This document shows, one piece after another, positions 1 to 10,765 of a stretch of DNA of 64,000 nucleotides (the first letter of the stretch is position 1; every line of letters begins with the position of its first letter). The translations under genes and the position numbers were made by a program. Below the pieces are notes generated by a model, which made no database searches, was not told where the DNA came from, and saw nothing but the letters and a program-made list of their open reading frames with translations. Source of the stretch: Topomyia yanbarensis (lineage: Eukaryota > Arthropoda > Insecta > Diptera > Culicidae). The stretch is from contig NC_080670.1 in NCBI RefSeq assembly GCF_030247195.1, forward strand, positions 206,324,546-206,388,545, written 5' to 3'.

Positions 1-55
1 AAAAGACCCTCAGGCTAAAACCGCTATAATAAAAATAAAAATATTTGTACAAAAA
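1..55 (+). repeat. Possible 3' tail of a tRNA-derived SINE, cut by the window edge
   Basis: The first bases resemble the end of the SINE copy at 42143-42311: both have a gacc...ggttaaaacc-like stretch followed by ctgtataat/gctataat and then A-rich sequence. The head and Pol III boxes would lie before the window. The match is short and degenerate, so this is a weak call. Confidence 0.35.
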
Positions 56-410
56 AAAAAACAGTTCTTAAACTGACTACCCAGAAAATCAACAAACTTT
101 TCAATCGTCCTACTCCTGAGTCGATTCCTAGTCCCGCCAGGAGTCTGCTCCAAATTTGAACCGAATCGAACAAGTTTAGCTACCGGACCAACGAGTTCGA
201 AATTTGTTTGGGATTTTTCGACACACTAACTTGCATTTAAACTACTAGATGGCACTGTGTTTACCATCGCAAGTAAAAATAAGAAAGATAATTCTCTTGT
301 CTATAACTTCGCCGAAGACTGCAAATCAATCTAACTTCCTTAGACGTTATTAAATTTTTAATAAGCTCAACTGAATGGTATACTCGGAAGTTTTTTTTAG
401 TACAGGTCAT

Positions 411-606
411 CTTTTGTGTTTCATATTTCACCATATGGATGGCACCAACACTATCTTTTAAAGGAAGAGTGACAGACTATGGATATGTTGACTAGAATTA
501 CTGGAAACGGCTTGTTCAACAACTTTGTAGAAGACACCTAATTTCTATCTCTTTCCGTTGAAAAGTTAGTGTTGGTGCCCCCTATGTGTTGATATACGGA
601 ACTAAA
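411..606. repeat. MITE-like inverted-repeat element, copy 1
   Basis: The left part (about 419-465) contains tttcaccatatggatggcac, followed by a caacactatctttt stretch. The right part (about 555-606) contains aaaagttagtgttggtgccc, which is its approximate reverse complement. A second copy with the same inverted layout lies at 4030-4195. The arms are diverged, so this is an old non-autonomous element with no coding capacity seen. Confidence 0.5.
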
Positions 607-3600
607 ATTTTCTCATATCATGTAATAAAATTCTTCCAAACATACTATTCAGCTAAACCCAAAAATTATTTAGCCAAAAAATAAAGTTCCTCCAAATCGA
701 CTACTACAAAACTGACCTAGACATCTCTTCATGAAAAGCTTGAAAACTTCTACGAAAGTTGCATTGATTTGCCGTCTTCGACAAAGTTGTAACCAATTAA
801 ATTACCTTATTTTCACTTGCAGTAACTGATGCATATAGTGTCACCTAGCCGTGAAAATGACGGTTAGCGGACTTTCTCCGTGTAAATTGTCGAAAATTGT
901 CGTTGGTTTGGTAGTAAGTTTTCTCCTATTTTGGTTCAAATTTGTAGTGGAGTCTGCTGGTGGGACTTGGAGTCGAAACAGGGGTGGCCCAATGGTGCTC
1001 ACTCTAGTGTTTAAGCAAGTAATTACAATACAATTGTACACGTCATGCCTGGTGATGCCGTGTGACTTCACACGCAGGGGATAGATACGTTAAGGAAATG
1101 CGAAACAATCAATTTTGCCTTCTTTCAAACATGAGCTGCTCTTTCCTACTTTAAAAATAAAATATTTGGTGCTGGCTTACTCGCCACTATACTTCACTCC
1201 TATAATTATGTCCAAAAACTCAATCAGAATCAAATACCCGAGTGCAATTTGCGTGTTAGGCTGTGTCATAAATGTGGCCTCTTTGGTAGTTAAAATAACT
1301 TAAAATTATAACATGTGTTAATACGAGATTATATTTCGATACAATTTTTGTTGTAATCTTTTGATTGGGAAGCGACAAATAATCAATGATTGAGACGACC
1401 TCGATGGGTTTTAAGAAATGTACCAATTCCAACAATTTGAAACTAACTAGTTGAGTTTCTTTTGTGGTTTTAATTGGTAAATTATGGGACCGATGGGGTA
1501 CTCCCCGAATTGGTGAATTGCGTTGAAAGTGGGAATTAGTGTGGGAAAATGTACTTTTTTGCATCTCAGATTTTTACGAAAAAGTACACAATCGAAAGGA
1601 TGTTTGGCCTGCTGAATTATGAAACGGAATCATTGTTTGGTGTCCCAAGCTGTGTCATAGATGCTAAATCTACTCCCAAAAGGTGCTAAAATTGGATTAA
1701 CCCGATTTCTACATAAGGACATAAAACTAGTTAGATTAAAATGGATTTTTGTGTTTCGTTTTCATGTCATCTCATCGAATACCGCAACAATGAAACCTGC
1801 GTACTGTGCTGCGCCTTCTACCTCCAATCCAAAAGCCAGCACCGTCAAATAAAATGCAAATTACAAAGATGGTCAGCAGACATACAAGACTATCCACAAC
1901 ATGGAAACCTAATAGTATACGATTATTTACTTCTGTTCACACATTGCAATTGAAAAAAAATTTCACGGTTCAGTCAAGCTAATGCATTGCGCCGTGTCAA
2001 GTAAACGTTATTAGGAGATTTGAGCTTTACCATGTCTCATAATTTTTCTGAATGGAAAAATACCCAATGAATCTAATAACCAAGCCCTCTCCGTAGAGGT
2101 CCCAATTCGTAAATTTGCTTGATAGGTACAAGTCAGTGTTCACTAACTCGTGCGTTATACTGTCGGAGCAGAGAGTCGTATCTAACATCTTCTGCTTCCA
2201 GCTGCGTCAATGTTTGCAAGTATGTATTGGACAACCCAGAAATTAGCATTGAGAAACTAAATCGGCCCTTTTTGAGTAGATTTCTAGTCCCACAATGAGT
2301 ATCTGTTTCAATTTGGTGCTAATTGTATCGCAACCAACGTTCTCGAAGTATTTTTTGACAATCTACTCGAAGTATACTCACTTGTTCACATTCTCTTCAC
2401 TGTGGATAACTCTACCCGATCTATGCTTCAAAGCTATATCTCCCGTTGTTACTTGTTATAATTTTCTGTTATTTTAACTATTAGTGAGACAAGATTTATA
2501 TGACAGCTTACAACGAAAAGTGTATTCTGTTATAATTTTGTTATTGCATTCTGATCGGGTAGACATCAGAACATCACTAGGGCTAAGATTCGGAAGGATA
2601 ATTTTCTTGTCTAGAGCTTTGTGAAAGTCTGCTAATCGATTTCAAATTATCAGGAGAAGTCGTTAAACTCTTAACGAAGCACCGTGGTCGTTGTCTTCAG
2701 TAGTTGGAAGAAGACTGACCTTTTTTCATTTGATGAAAAAGTTCAATAAACTATCTGCGAATATCAGGATGAGCAATTGCACCAAGATTGATTCAGTTAC
2801 ATTAACAATCGTGACTAAGCATTTTTGACTCAGGCAAAGCTCTTTATGTTTCACCTTTATGCATGTATTCAGACTCAAGGTCAATTTGGACAGAAGTTGG
2901 GAAATAAATTTAGAACAAATGTTCTGTAGGATCAAATATTGATCCTCCATTTCGGTTGTGAGTGAATTTAACGGTGCCCGGACATAAATTTCCATTTGAC
3001 CTACTGTCCATCCGGTCGTATTGGCAGTAGGTCGAATGGAAATTGGATCAAACGGACGTTAGGCCGAATGATTAATAGAGAAGATAATTTATAGTGATTT
3101 GCTTCGAAATTTACGAGGCCCTGCTTCTCCAGATGACTCTCTTGTAATTCCAGTGTCTTTCGTGAATAAAAATACCTTCAATTTTCTATTAATTATCCTT
3201 CTTCATTTCATGAGTAGTACTTTTAAGTTGCTCTGCAAGTGAGATTTTTATTACTTTGTTCCAAACTGTGGTATTTTCCATACGCGTCTAGCTTGTGCAA
3301 ATCCAATGTGAAAACCTCGATGAACTTTTCCTTTACGGTCTGAAGAACGTGACCGCTGGCGCTCTACCACTCAAACAACACGTTTTGTTTTCCTCCTGCT
3401 TTCTCGAGGCCACTCACACCGCAACTGCAATACTATAGTGTTTCCCGGTATTTCGCTACAGTGTCAAATCAAATGTTACAGTGCGAAACTTTTTCTGTGC
3501 ACGTGTTTTTTCTTTTGCTCACGTTTCGTAGATGCTTACTTTCCTTTGACATTTCTCAAACGTTCGTATTTTTTTTTTCGGACGGTAAGTTGTACTTTTA

Positions 3601-4029
3601 AGATAGCGCTTTGTTTGTTCGCCTTCTTACCTAGGGTATGCCGTGAATAAATTCAATGACTTAAATTGTCTGTTTATTATCCTTTTTTATATCATGAGCG
3701 GATTTTTTGAATTTGATTTCTATGTATACCACACACAATAAATTCTATCCATTATGGTATCTATTGAACCAGAGAAAATTCAACAGTGTTCTGAGTCACT
3801 CTAAACAAGGTCTTTTAAAGCACCATAAATGTTAGCAAATCAATCTAACTTTGGTAGGAGAATTTATTAAACTTTCTACAAATCGATTTCTGAATCAGTT
3901 TTGCACGAGGCCTAATAACACATGGTGGTGGAACAATAGTGGATCCCCACTAACTAGTTTATTTTGCGAGAAAGCCGATGATTTTAGTTGAAACATACTT
4001 TCGATAGACATTTAGTGCGTTAGATGCGC
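607..4029. other. Gene-free stretch
   Basis: No exon with a credible splice context, known domain or RNA gene was recognised. Reading frames up to about 100 residues occur on both strands but show no signal peptide plus domain, no repeat of a known family and no splice continuation. Phrases such as gaagactgcaaatcaatcta at 314-333 recur in altered form near 2620 and 3835, suggesting diluted copies of an old interspersed repeat. Confidence 0.5.
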
Positions 4030-4195
4030 CAGCTTACGTTCCACATGCCACGCATAGAGGGCACCAGCACTAACATTTCAACAGGTAGAGCTTATTAAGA
4101 AGTTCTTCTAAACATGTCTATACTCCATCTGTCTCCATTGGAAAGTTAACGGTACCGCCCTCTGTTCGGTGAAATGTGAAATATTATGTTTAGCC
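4030..4195. repeat. MITE-like inverted-repeat element, copy 2
   Basis: The left arm holds agagggcaccagcactaaca (4055-4074). The right arm (about 4137-4190) holds the reverse-oriented gaaagttaacggtaccgccc followed by ggtgaaatgtgaaat. The same two arms, in the same arrangement, form the element at 411-606. Confidence 0.5.
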
Positions 4196-4201
4196 CAGGG
4201 T

Positions 4202-4260
4202 ATGGAAGGTGATAGCTCTACTGCACATCCAACGACCCATTTCAAGAATGCTTGTTCTTA
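4202..4260 (+). repeat. Dispersed repeat, direct copy at 14917-14972
   Basis: The block atggaaggtgatagctctac, then tg(c/t)acatccaacga and atttcaagaat, recurs with a few changes at 14917-14972. Sequence outside this block differs between the two sites. The family is not recognised. Confidence 0.5.
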
Positions 4261-4329
4261 CACGTACAGTTTGAGGCGGGCTTCGAATACTACACGTTCA
4301 CGAATCAATTGGATGCCTGCAATGTATTC

Positions 4330-5065
4330 CTAATTATAAATACCTTCATCACCCCGTATACCAAAATAATATAGGTAGTTCCCGGTGGCTCGGAGATGTG
4401 AAGAAAAGCAGATTAATGGATAATAGACTAAGATTTGGTGAAGTGGATTGTTCATCCATAATTCACCATTCCAGTATGGACTGACAACAAGTGGATATTT
4501 AGAGCTGAAGAGAATTAAATGAGAAGATAGTACAGCTGGTGAGAGAAAGCATTTTATCATTGTGAGACCAGTTTCCGTAAGCTTATCATTTTGCCTCTCG
4601 CTTGTAATGCTAGTCCATGGTGAAGTTATGCTGCCCAAACATACCACTACAACCGTTCGTAATTTAACTGGTGATGCTGAAGCCTGCTGGATTTGTTTAC
4701 AGTAGATTTTTGTATGGGGTATAGGATTTTCCATCTGAATACGGAATTGGCACATGGGTATCTGGCCACGATGCGTGCATAACGTGGTCTGAGAAATTAT
4801 ATTTTTTTTTCTTTTTGGTATTGTAAGCATAGTTATTAATATAGAATTTTGTATATGACGAACCCATATAAAGGTGACTGATTATTGCTAGTTGTACGGA
4901 GAAGCTGTATAAACTAATCATGGTAGCAGCGATCGAAAGTGGGACAGCATGTAGACGTTGGTATGTGTTAGTCAAGTCTGAACTGTGTAGCCAACTACGT
5001 GTAGCTATTGAACAAGTATGAGGTTGGTTTAACACAACCGAATCATTTTGGAGCTTTTCGCTCAC
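4330..5065 (-). other. Two overlapping minus-strand reading frames, no recognised product
   Basis: Minus-strand frames of 166 residues (4330-4830) and 122 residues (4697-5065) overlap in different frames. Neither shows a domain I recognise, and no splice sites were found that would join them into one product. The first is fairly rich in aromatic and Ile/Leu residues near its end. They are more likely chance frames or very decayed sequence than a gene; they are listed because they are the longest frames in this gene-poor part. Confidence 0.15.
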
Positions 5066-5936
5066 AGTTCGAGGGCGAAAAAAAACAGATGCATTTATGC
5101 TCCCGATGATTAGTTTTAGGTGTGTTGTGTTTTGTACCGAAGCGGGTTCTCATTTTACAGCAGAACCTCACTCAATCACTTCCAGTAATGAGGAAAGTAA
5201 CAGTACCCTATCCTTCACATGCGACCGAGGAGATTATTATGTGTCAATTGCTATTCTTGCTTGTAGCACTCTCTTGGGCAGAGGTAGAAAGCAGATGTTG
5301 TATGTGCCTATTGAAAGTTCGTGCACCATTTCTGAACGAAACCTGCAAAATCCAGCTATTTACAAAAAAATTGAAAAAAAAACTAGTGTTTTCAGGGGAT
5401 TTGTAATCAAGTCAGGGAAAATTTTCAAATTTGTTTTTGCAAATTTTAATTGGATACACTATTGACTAAATATTTCTAGTGGGCGGAATGCACTTTTTTT
5501 CTACTAGAGAAAATCGAAATATATAATTTTTGATGTCAATAGTTTCCAACAATTACATATATGGATGACAGACATTTATGGTAGACCGCTGGATGCAGTT
5601 GCTTCCCTGCTATTTTCTTTCTCGTCAGACGTGCTGGTTGTTCGATTTAGAAGTACTGGACATAGTCGTTGCTGTATGAATATTATTCCCTGGATCGCAT
5701 GTTATCCTGCAACAGTTTGTGTTCTTTCTAAAACCCATTTATCTTTCCGTTCTCGTTTGAGCGGGTACTGCCCCTGTGGGATATTTCAATCCTCTCGCTT
5801 GGTTCTCTCTCTGGCTCTCTCTCCGGATAGCCAAATGGATGTCGAATCAGAATCGATTCCTTAGAATCCTTGATCCAAATGATATCCAGAATCTTCGACC
5901 GGTTCCTTTGTGGTCCCATAACAAAACTAAATCATT

Positions 5937-6182
5937 GACTTTATTGAACACATTTCAAATGACCTGACGGGACGTTTTTCCTCTATAACCGAAATAACAA
6001 TGCTCCGGACGAACAAACTCAGGAGCGTGATGGCGAGTTTAAAGCAGGTAAATGATATTGCTTGCTGGGAGCTCTTCACGAACTATCGCGTCTACATACC
6101 CGTTCGGAAAGTCGAGATTGATGGTGTAGTCACCGATGAGAGTTTGACGTGCGAGGATCTGCTGGAGCACATGGTTGTCTGA
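5937..6182 (+). pseudogene. Fragment of non-LTR retrotransposon ORF1 (gag-like nucleic-acid-binding protein)
   Basis: An 82-codon frame ending in a stop contains KLRSVMASLKQVNDIACWEL followed by YRVYIPVRKVEIDGVVTDES and CEDLLEH. From memory of the family, this is the segment just upstream of the CCHC zinc knuckles in ORF1 of mosquito non-LTR (jockey-like) elements. No zinc knuckle or ORF2 follows, so the copy is truncated at both ends. Five related fragments lie at 15679, 31296, 33667, 40930 and (minus strand) 49314. Confidence 0.65.
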
Positions 6183-6724
6183 GTTAATAAAATACTGGAT
6201 TGCAAGCACAACTTGCGCTATTACGCCACGTACAAAACTAATGGCTTCGTCGAAATTTCAATGACTTTTCCTAATGAAGTCGGATTGGTTTGCAGTCTTC
6301 AACAAAGTTGTAGACATTAAAATTCTGTTACCAAATTTCACATTTATTGAAAGTCGGAAGCAGGTTGATTCGGTTGCCAAACTTCTTCAATTCGATTTTA
6401 ATTTGGAGCAGATACTCACGGTGGAATTGTCACGATGGATGTCAATGTTGCAGTTTCGAACCAATCTTTTCAAATGAACCAACTGAATTTTTTAATTTAT
6501 TCCGCCTATTGATGACAAATTGATCCGATCCAAACTAATTTTTGTAGTTTTTTACATCTGTGTTCCTTTTTTGGCGCTTAAATTGGGATCCTCCTGTACT
6601 GCACTTCGTTCTGAAATTCAGGTGAAATCGTCTTAGAGCTCCAGGCGGTCACTTGAATGTAGGTAATAACGCTACTGCTGAAAGGTTGAAGAGCGATAGC
6701 AGGACAAAAATATATGTAAAATAA

Positions 6725-7202
6725 AAAGTTGGATTTGAATGTTTCGTGTTCCACTCGTCAGTAACTGACAACAACTTGCTGCCAGTTAGATGATATATCC
6801 AAACTAACACCAAATTGGCGCCAGTTAGACACTAAATCCAAACAGTTCACTCAGCACATGCGAACGCCTGAAGCAACTGGCTGGTACCGAGTGAAGTCTC
6901 GGTTAGCCAAGCAGAGAAGCTCTGGGTCGCTGACCAGTCAAGGGACCAAACTCTTGTCTTCTGGCGTGAGAGTCAAACGTTCGAGTGTATGCAACATTCA
7001 ATTTTCACGAAAGAAAAGAAATGGTTGAACCGATTGGTGCATAAGGGCAGAACGGCTAACTTAGAAAAGTTGAATTTGAATGTTTCGTGTTTCACTCATC
7101 AACAGGCGTCAATTTGATGTAAGTTTGGATATATCGTCTAATTGGCAGCAAATTGGTGTCAGTTACTGACGAGTGGAACACGAAACAAACTTTTCCAAGT
7201 TA
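6725..7202. mobile_element. MITE-like element with long inverted termini
   Basis: The left terminus (6725-6805) contains gtttcgtgttccactcgtca followed by gtaactgac and a gatatatccaaact stretch. The right terminus (about 7120-7202) is its reverse complement, containing tgacgagtggaacacgaaac. A second left-type end sits inside at about 7064-7106, so the element looks composite or nested. Flanking sequence at 6995-7068 is also inverted relative to 7190-7275. Related ends occur at 9949, 19370, 40480 and 58668. No transposase is present. Confidence 0.6.
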
Positions 7203-7684
7203 GGTTTTGTGCCTTTATGTGCAAATAGATTCAACCGATTTTTTTTTCCTTCGTGAGAAATTAAATGGTTTATAGTGGGTCGTCATGTAGCAAATCGATT
7301 ATAGTTACAAAGCTCTCAAAAAACAACCATCTGCTGTCATTTTCCTGAAAGAAATTTCCGTCGCGAAAGTCACCAGTCACGCTTTCACCATTAACCATGT
7401 TTCACTACAGTGAGATATCTGCAGCAAAGCAGGCGTTGGACAAGTTTTCTCACCACCAAGAACCTAACCTAACCTGAAGTGAGCCATGTACCAACAACAA
7501 CTCGACCGTTGTCAGCTGTTGCAGTTTTTTTTTCTCTTCAAACTATTGTGTGTTCTTACAATTGTGCTTTATTAAATTCCCCCATCGTGGGACGACTTTC
7601 CACGATACCGCGTGTGCTATTTACTGCAAGAACCTGCAACTAATGCCTTACTTTTTTCTTCTTCTATCTACTTGTTTCTTTCAG

Positions 7685-9117
7685 CTCACTATGCTGCCCC
7701 AGCTTATCGTTACGGAGCTCCTGCCATTGCCGGTAAGTGTTCAGGATTTCATTCATTCATATTCAGTAGGGAAAAAAAGAACTACCGCAAGTATTCATAA
7801 GATGACGGTGTTTATGTTCCGTCTGCACAGACCGAAGGCAAGGTTAACTTTAAAGTTGCATTGCCCATCGGTAATTTCCCCTTCAGGCGGTGGATCCTGT
7901 GGCGTGTGAGTTGAGTTTGCTTTAACGAGTTTCTTATGGCGATTTCGCTTGAACCTGAAACTGAGTCAGGTTCTAACCCCAACCGCTGTCAGTTCATACA
8001 TTTTGACAGCAGTTGGGGTTAGGAACTGACTCAGTTTCGCCTCAAACGAAAACCACATTAGTAGTTAAGGGTCAATCCCGAAGGCTGCTGTCATGCAGTC
8101 GTGATGCAGCGCGTCAGGGAAAGTTTGAAAAGTTTTGAAGTTGTCTTGACAACGTCGCTTCGCTCGCTTGTTCGGTGCAGAAAGCGATCCATGGATTAGC
8201 GGACGCTGGTGGAACATTTTGATGGACCATTCAGAATTGAGTTTTTGACGTTTAAAATACGCACACTGAGATCGTTTTTCACTCAATTTCAACGTCAAAA
8301 CGGATCAATCAATACCAACGCAGCTAGATGAGGCTGTTTCATAACCTCTAAATATGCTAGTTTCTAGCAACTGAAATATTAATTGTTTTCGCGGATTATT
8401 TATCAATTGTAATTAATTCGAAAACGGAAAAATTTAACTGTGGAATTATGAATTGATTTAGCTTTCTGGAATCCGGGGTATCGGGTTTCATTTTCCGTTT
8501 AATACTTGATTTATGAAGCCCTGAATTTCTAATTCCATTGATCTCGATTAATCCGCGTCCAATCGGTTTCGAACGAACGCAACATTTGATTCTACTGAAA
8601 GCCACCTAAATTCCGATTCAAATTCTGTTAGAAATTTTATTCCAACCGGATCGGAGCTAGCACCTTTCCACTTCAAACGTCGAATTCGATGCTGTCCTCG
8701 GTTTTACAGTTTAGCCACCCGCAATCTCTGCTCACTTTTCCCCCCATTTGTTTTTCCTTTCGTATTTGTTTTGTACAGCTCCGGCCGTCCATTACGGTGG
8801 TGCAGCCCTGCACTACCCAGCCGCCGCCCCGGTTGTTAGGGCCGCCTACCCTGCCTACGGTCATGCTGCTGCTTATCCCGCTTACGGACATGCCGCCGCC
8901 TACCCAGCTTATGGACATGCTGCTGCCTATCCGGCCTACGGACACGGTCTAGCGTACAAGTAGGGACAAAAATTCCGCGTTTTCGTGGAAAATGTATCCG
9001 CATACGAACCTAAACACATTTTTCCCAACCCGTAGAGCCCCAATTGCCGCTGCCCACGTGGCCCACCCCGGAGCCGTGGTTTCGTTCTCCGGTCTCGGTG
9101 CTCAGTACGCGTGGTAA
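7685..9117 (+). CDS. Ala/Pro/Tyr-rich structural protein, cuticle- or eggshell-type (3 visible exons, 5' end missing)
   Basis: Exons are 7685-7732, 8779-8953 and 9036-9117, with phase-consistent joins. Exon 2 of the gene starts after ttctttcag and ends before gtaagt; it reads AHYAAPAYRYGAPAIA. The next starts after tttgtacag and reads APAVHYGGAALHYPAAAP, then VVRAAYPAYGH and tandem AYPAYGHAA repeats ending GHGLA. The last reads APIAAAHVAHPGAVVSFSG, then LGAQYAW and a stop. The 82-nt last intron uses donor gtacaagt; if it is retained, translation stops at 8961-8963 (LAYK). Low-complexity Ala/Tyr/Pro/His repeats are typical of secreted insect cuticle or eggshell proteins; that role is inferred from composition. 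A signal-peptide exon ending in phase 1 was not found upstream. The penultimate intron (7733-8778) carries a hairpin element. Confidence 0.7.
7943..8049. repeat. Short hairpin (palindromic MITE-like) in an intron
   Basis: The left arm gaaactgagtcaggttctaa ccccaaccgctgtca pairs with a right arm of the same sequence reversed (tgacagcagttggggttagg, then aactgactcagtttc), with about three mismatches over 35 bp and a loop of about 10 nt. Pairing extends weakly outward (tttcgcttga / tcaaacgaaa). It lies in the 1,046-nt intron of the cuticle-type gene. Confidence 0.6.
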
Positions 9118-9541
9118 GCGCAGATACCATACCATCAGCCAGGACTCCCCCGAAACCAATTTCAAACGAAGAACCGCCACGCACTTCCGGAACACTCTCT
9201 TCGTCCAGCTGCCCTGCTCCGGAACACACACACGGATACGACGAACTAATACGATAAGAGATACTACGGTCACCTACAGTCAAGGGAAAATGTGTACCTT
9301 TTGTGCATATGTTTTGTAGCTTTAATTTTGCAGCTTTTGGAATAACTGCGAGAACTGAGATTATCATTCTAGTGAAAAAAGATAAAGTAAATGTAGCTTT
9401 TATACTTTTCGGTTTTACAACCTTTGGAACCTTCGCTGGGCTACCCCCGAGCGGCGGATCCACACTGTACATACTTATTATCCCCGTGTAAAATGTTCAC
9501 TCATCCGAGCGAGAGAGAGAACCCTCCAAAAGAAAGAAAGC

Positions 9542-9547
9542 AATAAA
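9542..9547 (+). terminator. Polyadenylation signal of the cuticle-type gene
   Basis: A canonical AATAAA lies about 425 nt after the stop codon at 9115-9117, on the same strand, with no intervening plus-strand gene. It is the nearest obvious cleavage signal for that transcript. Confidence 0.5.
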
Positions 9548-9948
9548 ATTGTGAATGAGAAAAACCACATAAAACTGAGCCTCATAAATCTTACTTTATT
9601 TCAGCATCGGACCGGGGACACTATCGGTGCCGGTTCGTTTGCTGTTTTTTTGGGAGGGGGGCATATTGAACGTACATATACACCGAGTCGATTTAGTGGA
9701 ACCGGACAGGTTCCAATTTAAAGTTCCGGGCCAATCTTTCCACGAGATCACTCGTGCGGGAATAATGGCTGCCAAATTAACGTTTGGAGGGAAGTTTATC
9801 CGGTAATTTGAAATCGTTACGCATCGTTGAGCGGTTTTCCGGCGGTTTTCGCAATGTCAATTGTCGATTTAAACTTTTTCAGTGGGAAAAAATTAAAATT
9901 GATGTTAAATACTAAAACTAAAGTTGATTTACTGCTTGTAAGTCAGGG

Positions 9949-10765
9949 TTTTGTGTTTCGACCTTGTCTCATCAGTATCTGGCAGACCGACTTGACCACA
10001 TAGATAGATGCTAGATTCAAAACGGCAATATAACTGGCGTTCACCAGGAAATAGCTACGGTCAGACTTCCCATGATCATGGACAATTTTGTACTCGATGT
10101 ACAAGTTCGCCTCGAACATTGAACTCAAGCGAACGATGTGCAAACTAGTTCAAACATCCGTGTACGTACACCGGGTGCGTACACGAGAACGATTCGCACA
10201 TGGCAAAAAGAGTCAGCGCTGGTGGCGATGAAAGTGAGAAAGAGAAAACTGGTGCCACGAACCGATGTGTACGCACACCGTGTACGTACATGGGGTTCAG
10301 TTGTGCAAGCGAACATGTGCACGTGTTTAGGTACGAAATAGCGTGTTTGAGTTCGTACACGAAGTGTGGGTTTAATATGAGCACAGAACCAGAGCGAACA
10401 TTATGTGCGATGTGCATATGGGAAGACTGGCTACGGTTGATGTTCCGCAAGTACAGAAGTTCTGATTGCTGCTGATAGCATAGCGAATTTAAAACCAGTA
10501 TTCGCTCAGATGATAAATCGAAAAATTCAGTCCATTATAAGCAAAAGTGGCAGATAATGTGCCTTCTAATGCCCAAAATGGGTCTAATTTAAATTTTTTG
10601 TTAGAGAGCTTTATAGAAATTCTTAGAACAATGGTTTGCTAGTCGAACCATGTTTCGATTTCGCCATGATTGCATTAGCAACTTTATTGCTTGCGGGACA
10701 TCAACTGTGGCTGGTGAAGTCAAGTTGGTCTGCCAGGTACTGATGAGATGAAAATGAAACACAAA
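9949..10765. mobile_element. MITE-like element, about 0.8 kb, with 47-49 bp inverted termini
   Basis: The left end (9949-9997) reads ttttgtgtttcgaccttgtc, then tcatcagtatctggcagacc. The right end (10719-10765) is its inverted partner (ggtctgccaggtactgatga, then gatgaaaatgaaacac). It shares the tctcatcagta core with the elements at 19370 and 58668, and a gcgggacatca phrase with 19370. The interior contains the block 10150-10260, which is repeated elsewhere in the window. No transposase frame was seen. Confidence 0.6.
10150..10260 (+). repeat. Dispersed GTAC-rich repeat block, inverted copy at 25920-26025
   Basis: The block contains ccgtgtacgtacaccgggtg, then gagaacgattcgcaca and ggcaaaaagagtca, and ends in gaaagagaaaactgg. 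The reverse complement of 25920-26025 follows it closely with scattered changes. In both copies a frame reads RTPGAYTRTIRT or HTPGAYTRTIRT, which reflects the shared DNA and not an established gene. Confidence 0.6.

Noticed and set aside
8936..9472. 178-residue minus-strand frame
   Set aside because: It is antisense to the last exon and 3' UTR of the cuticle-type gene and has no domain of its own.
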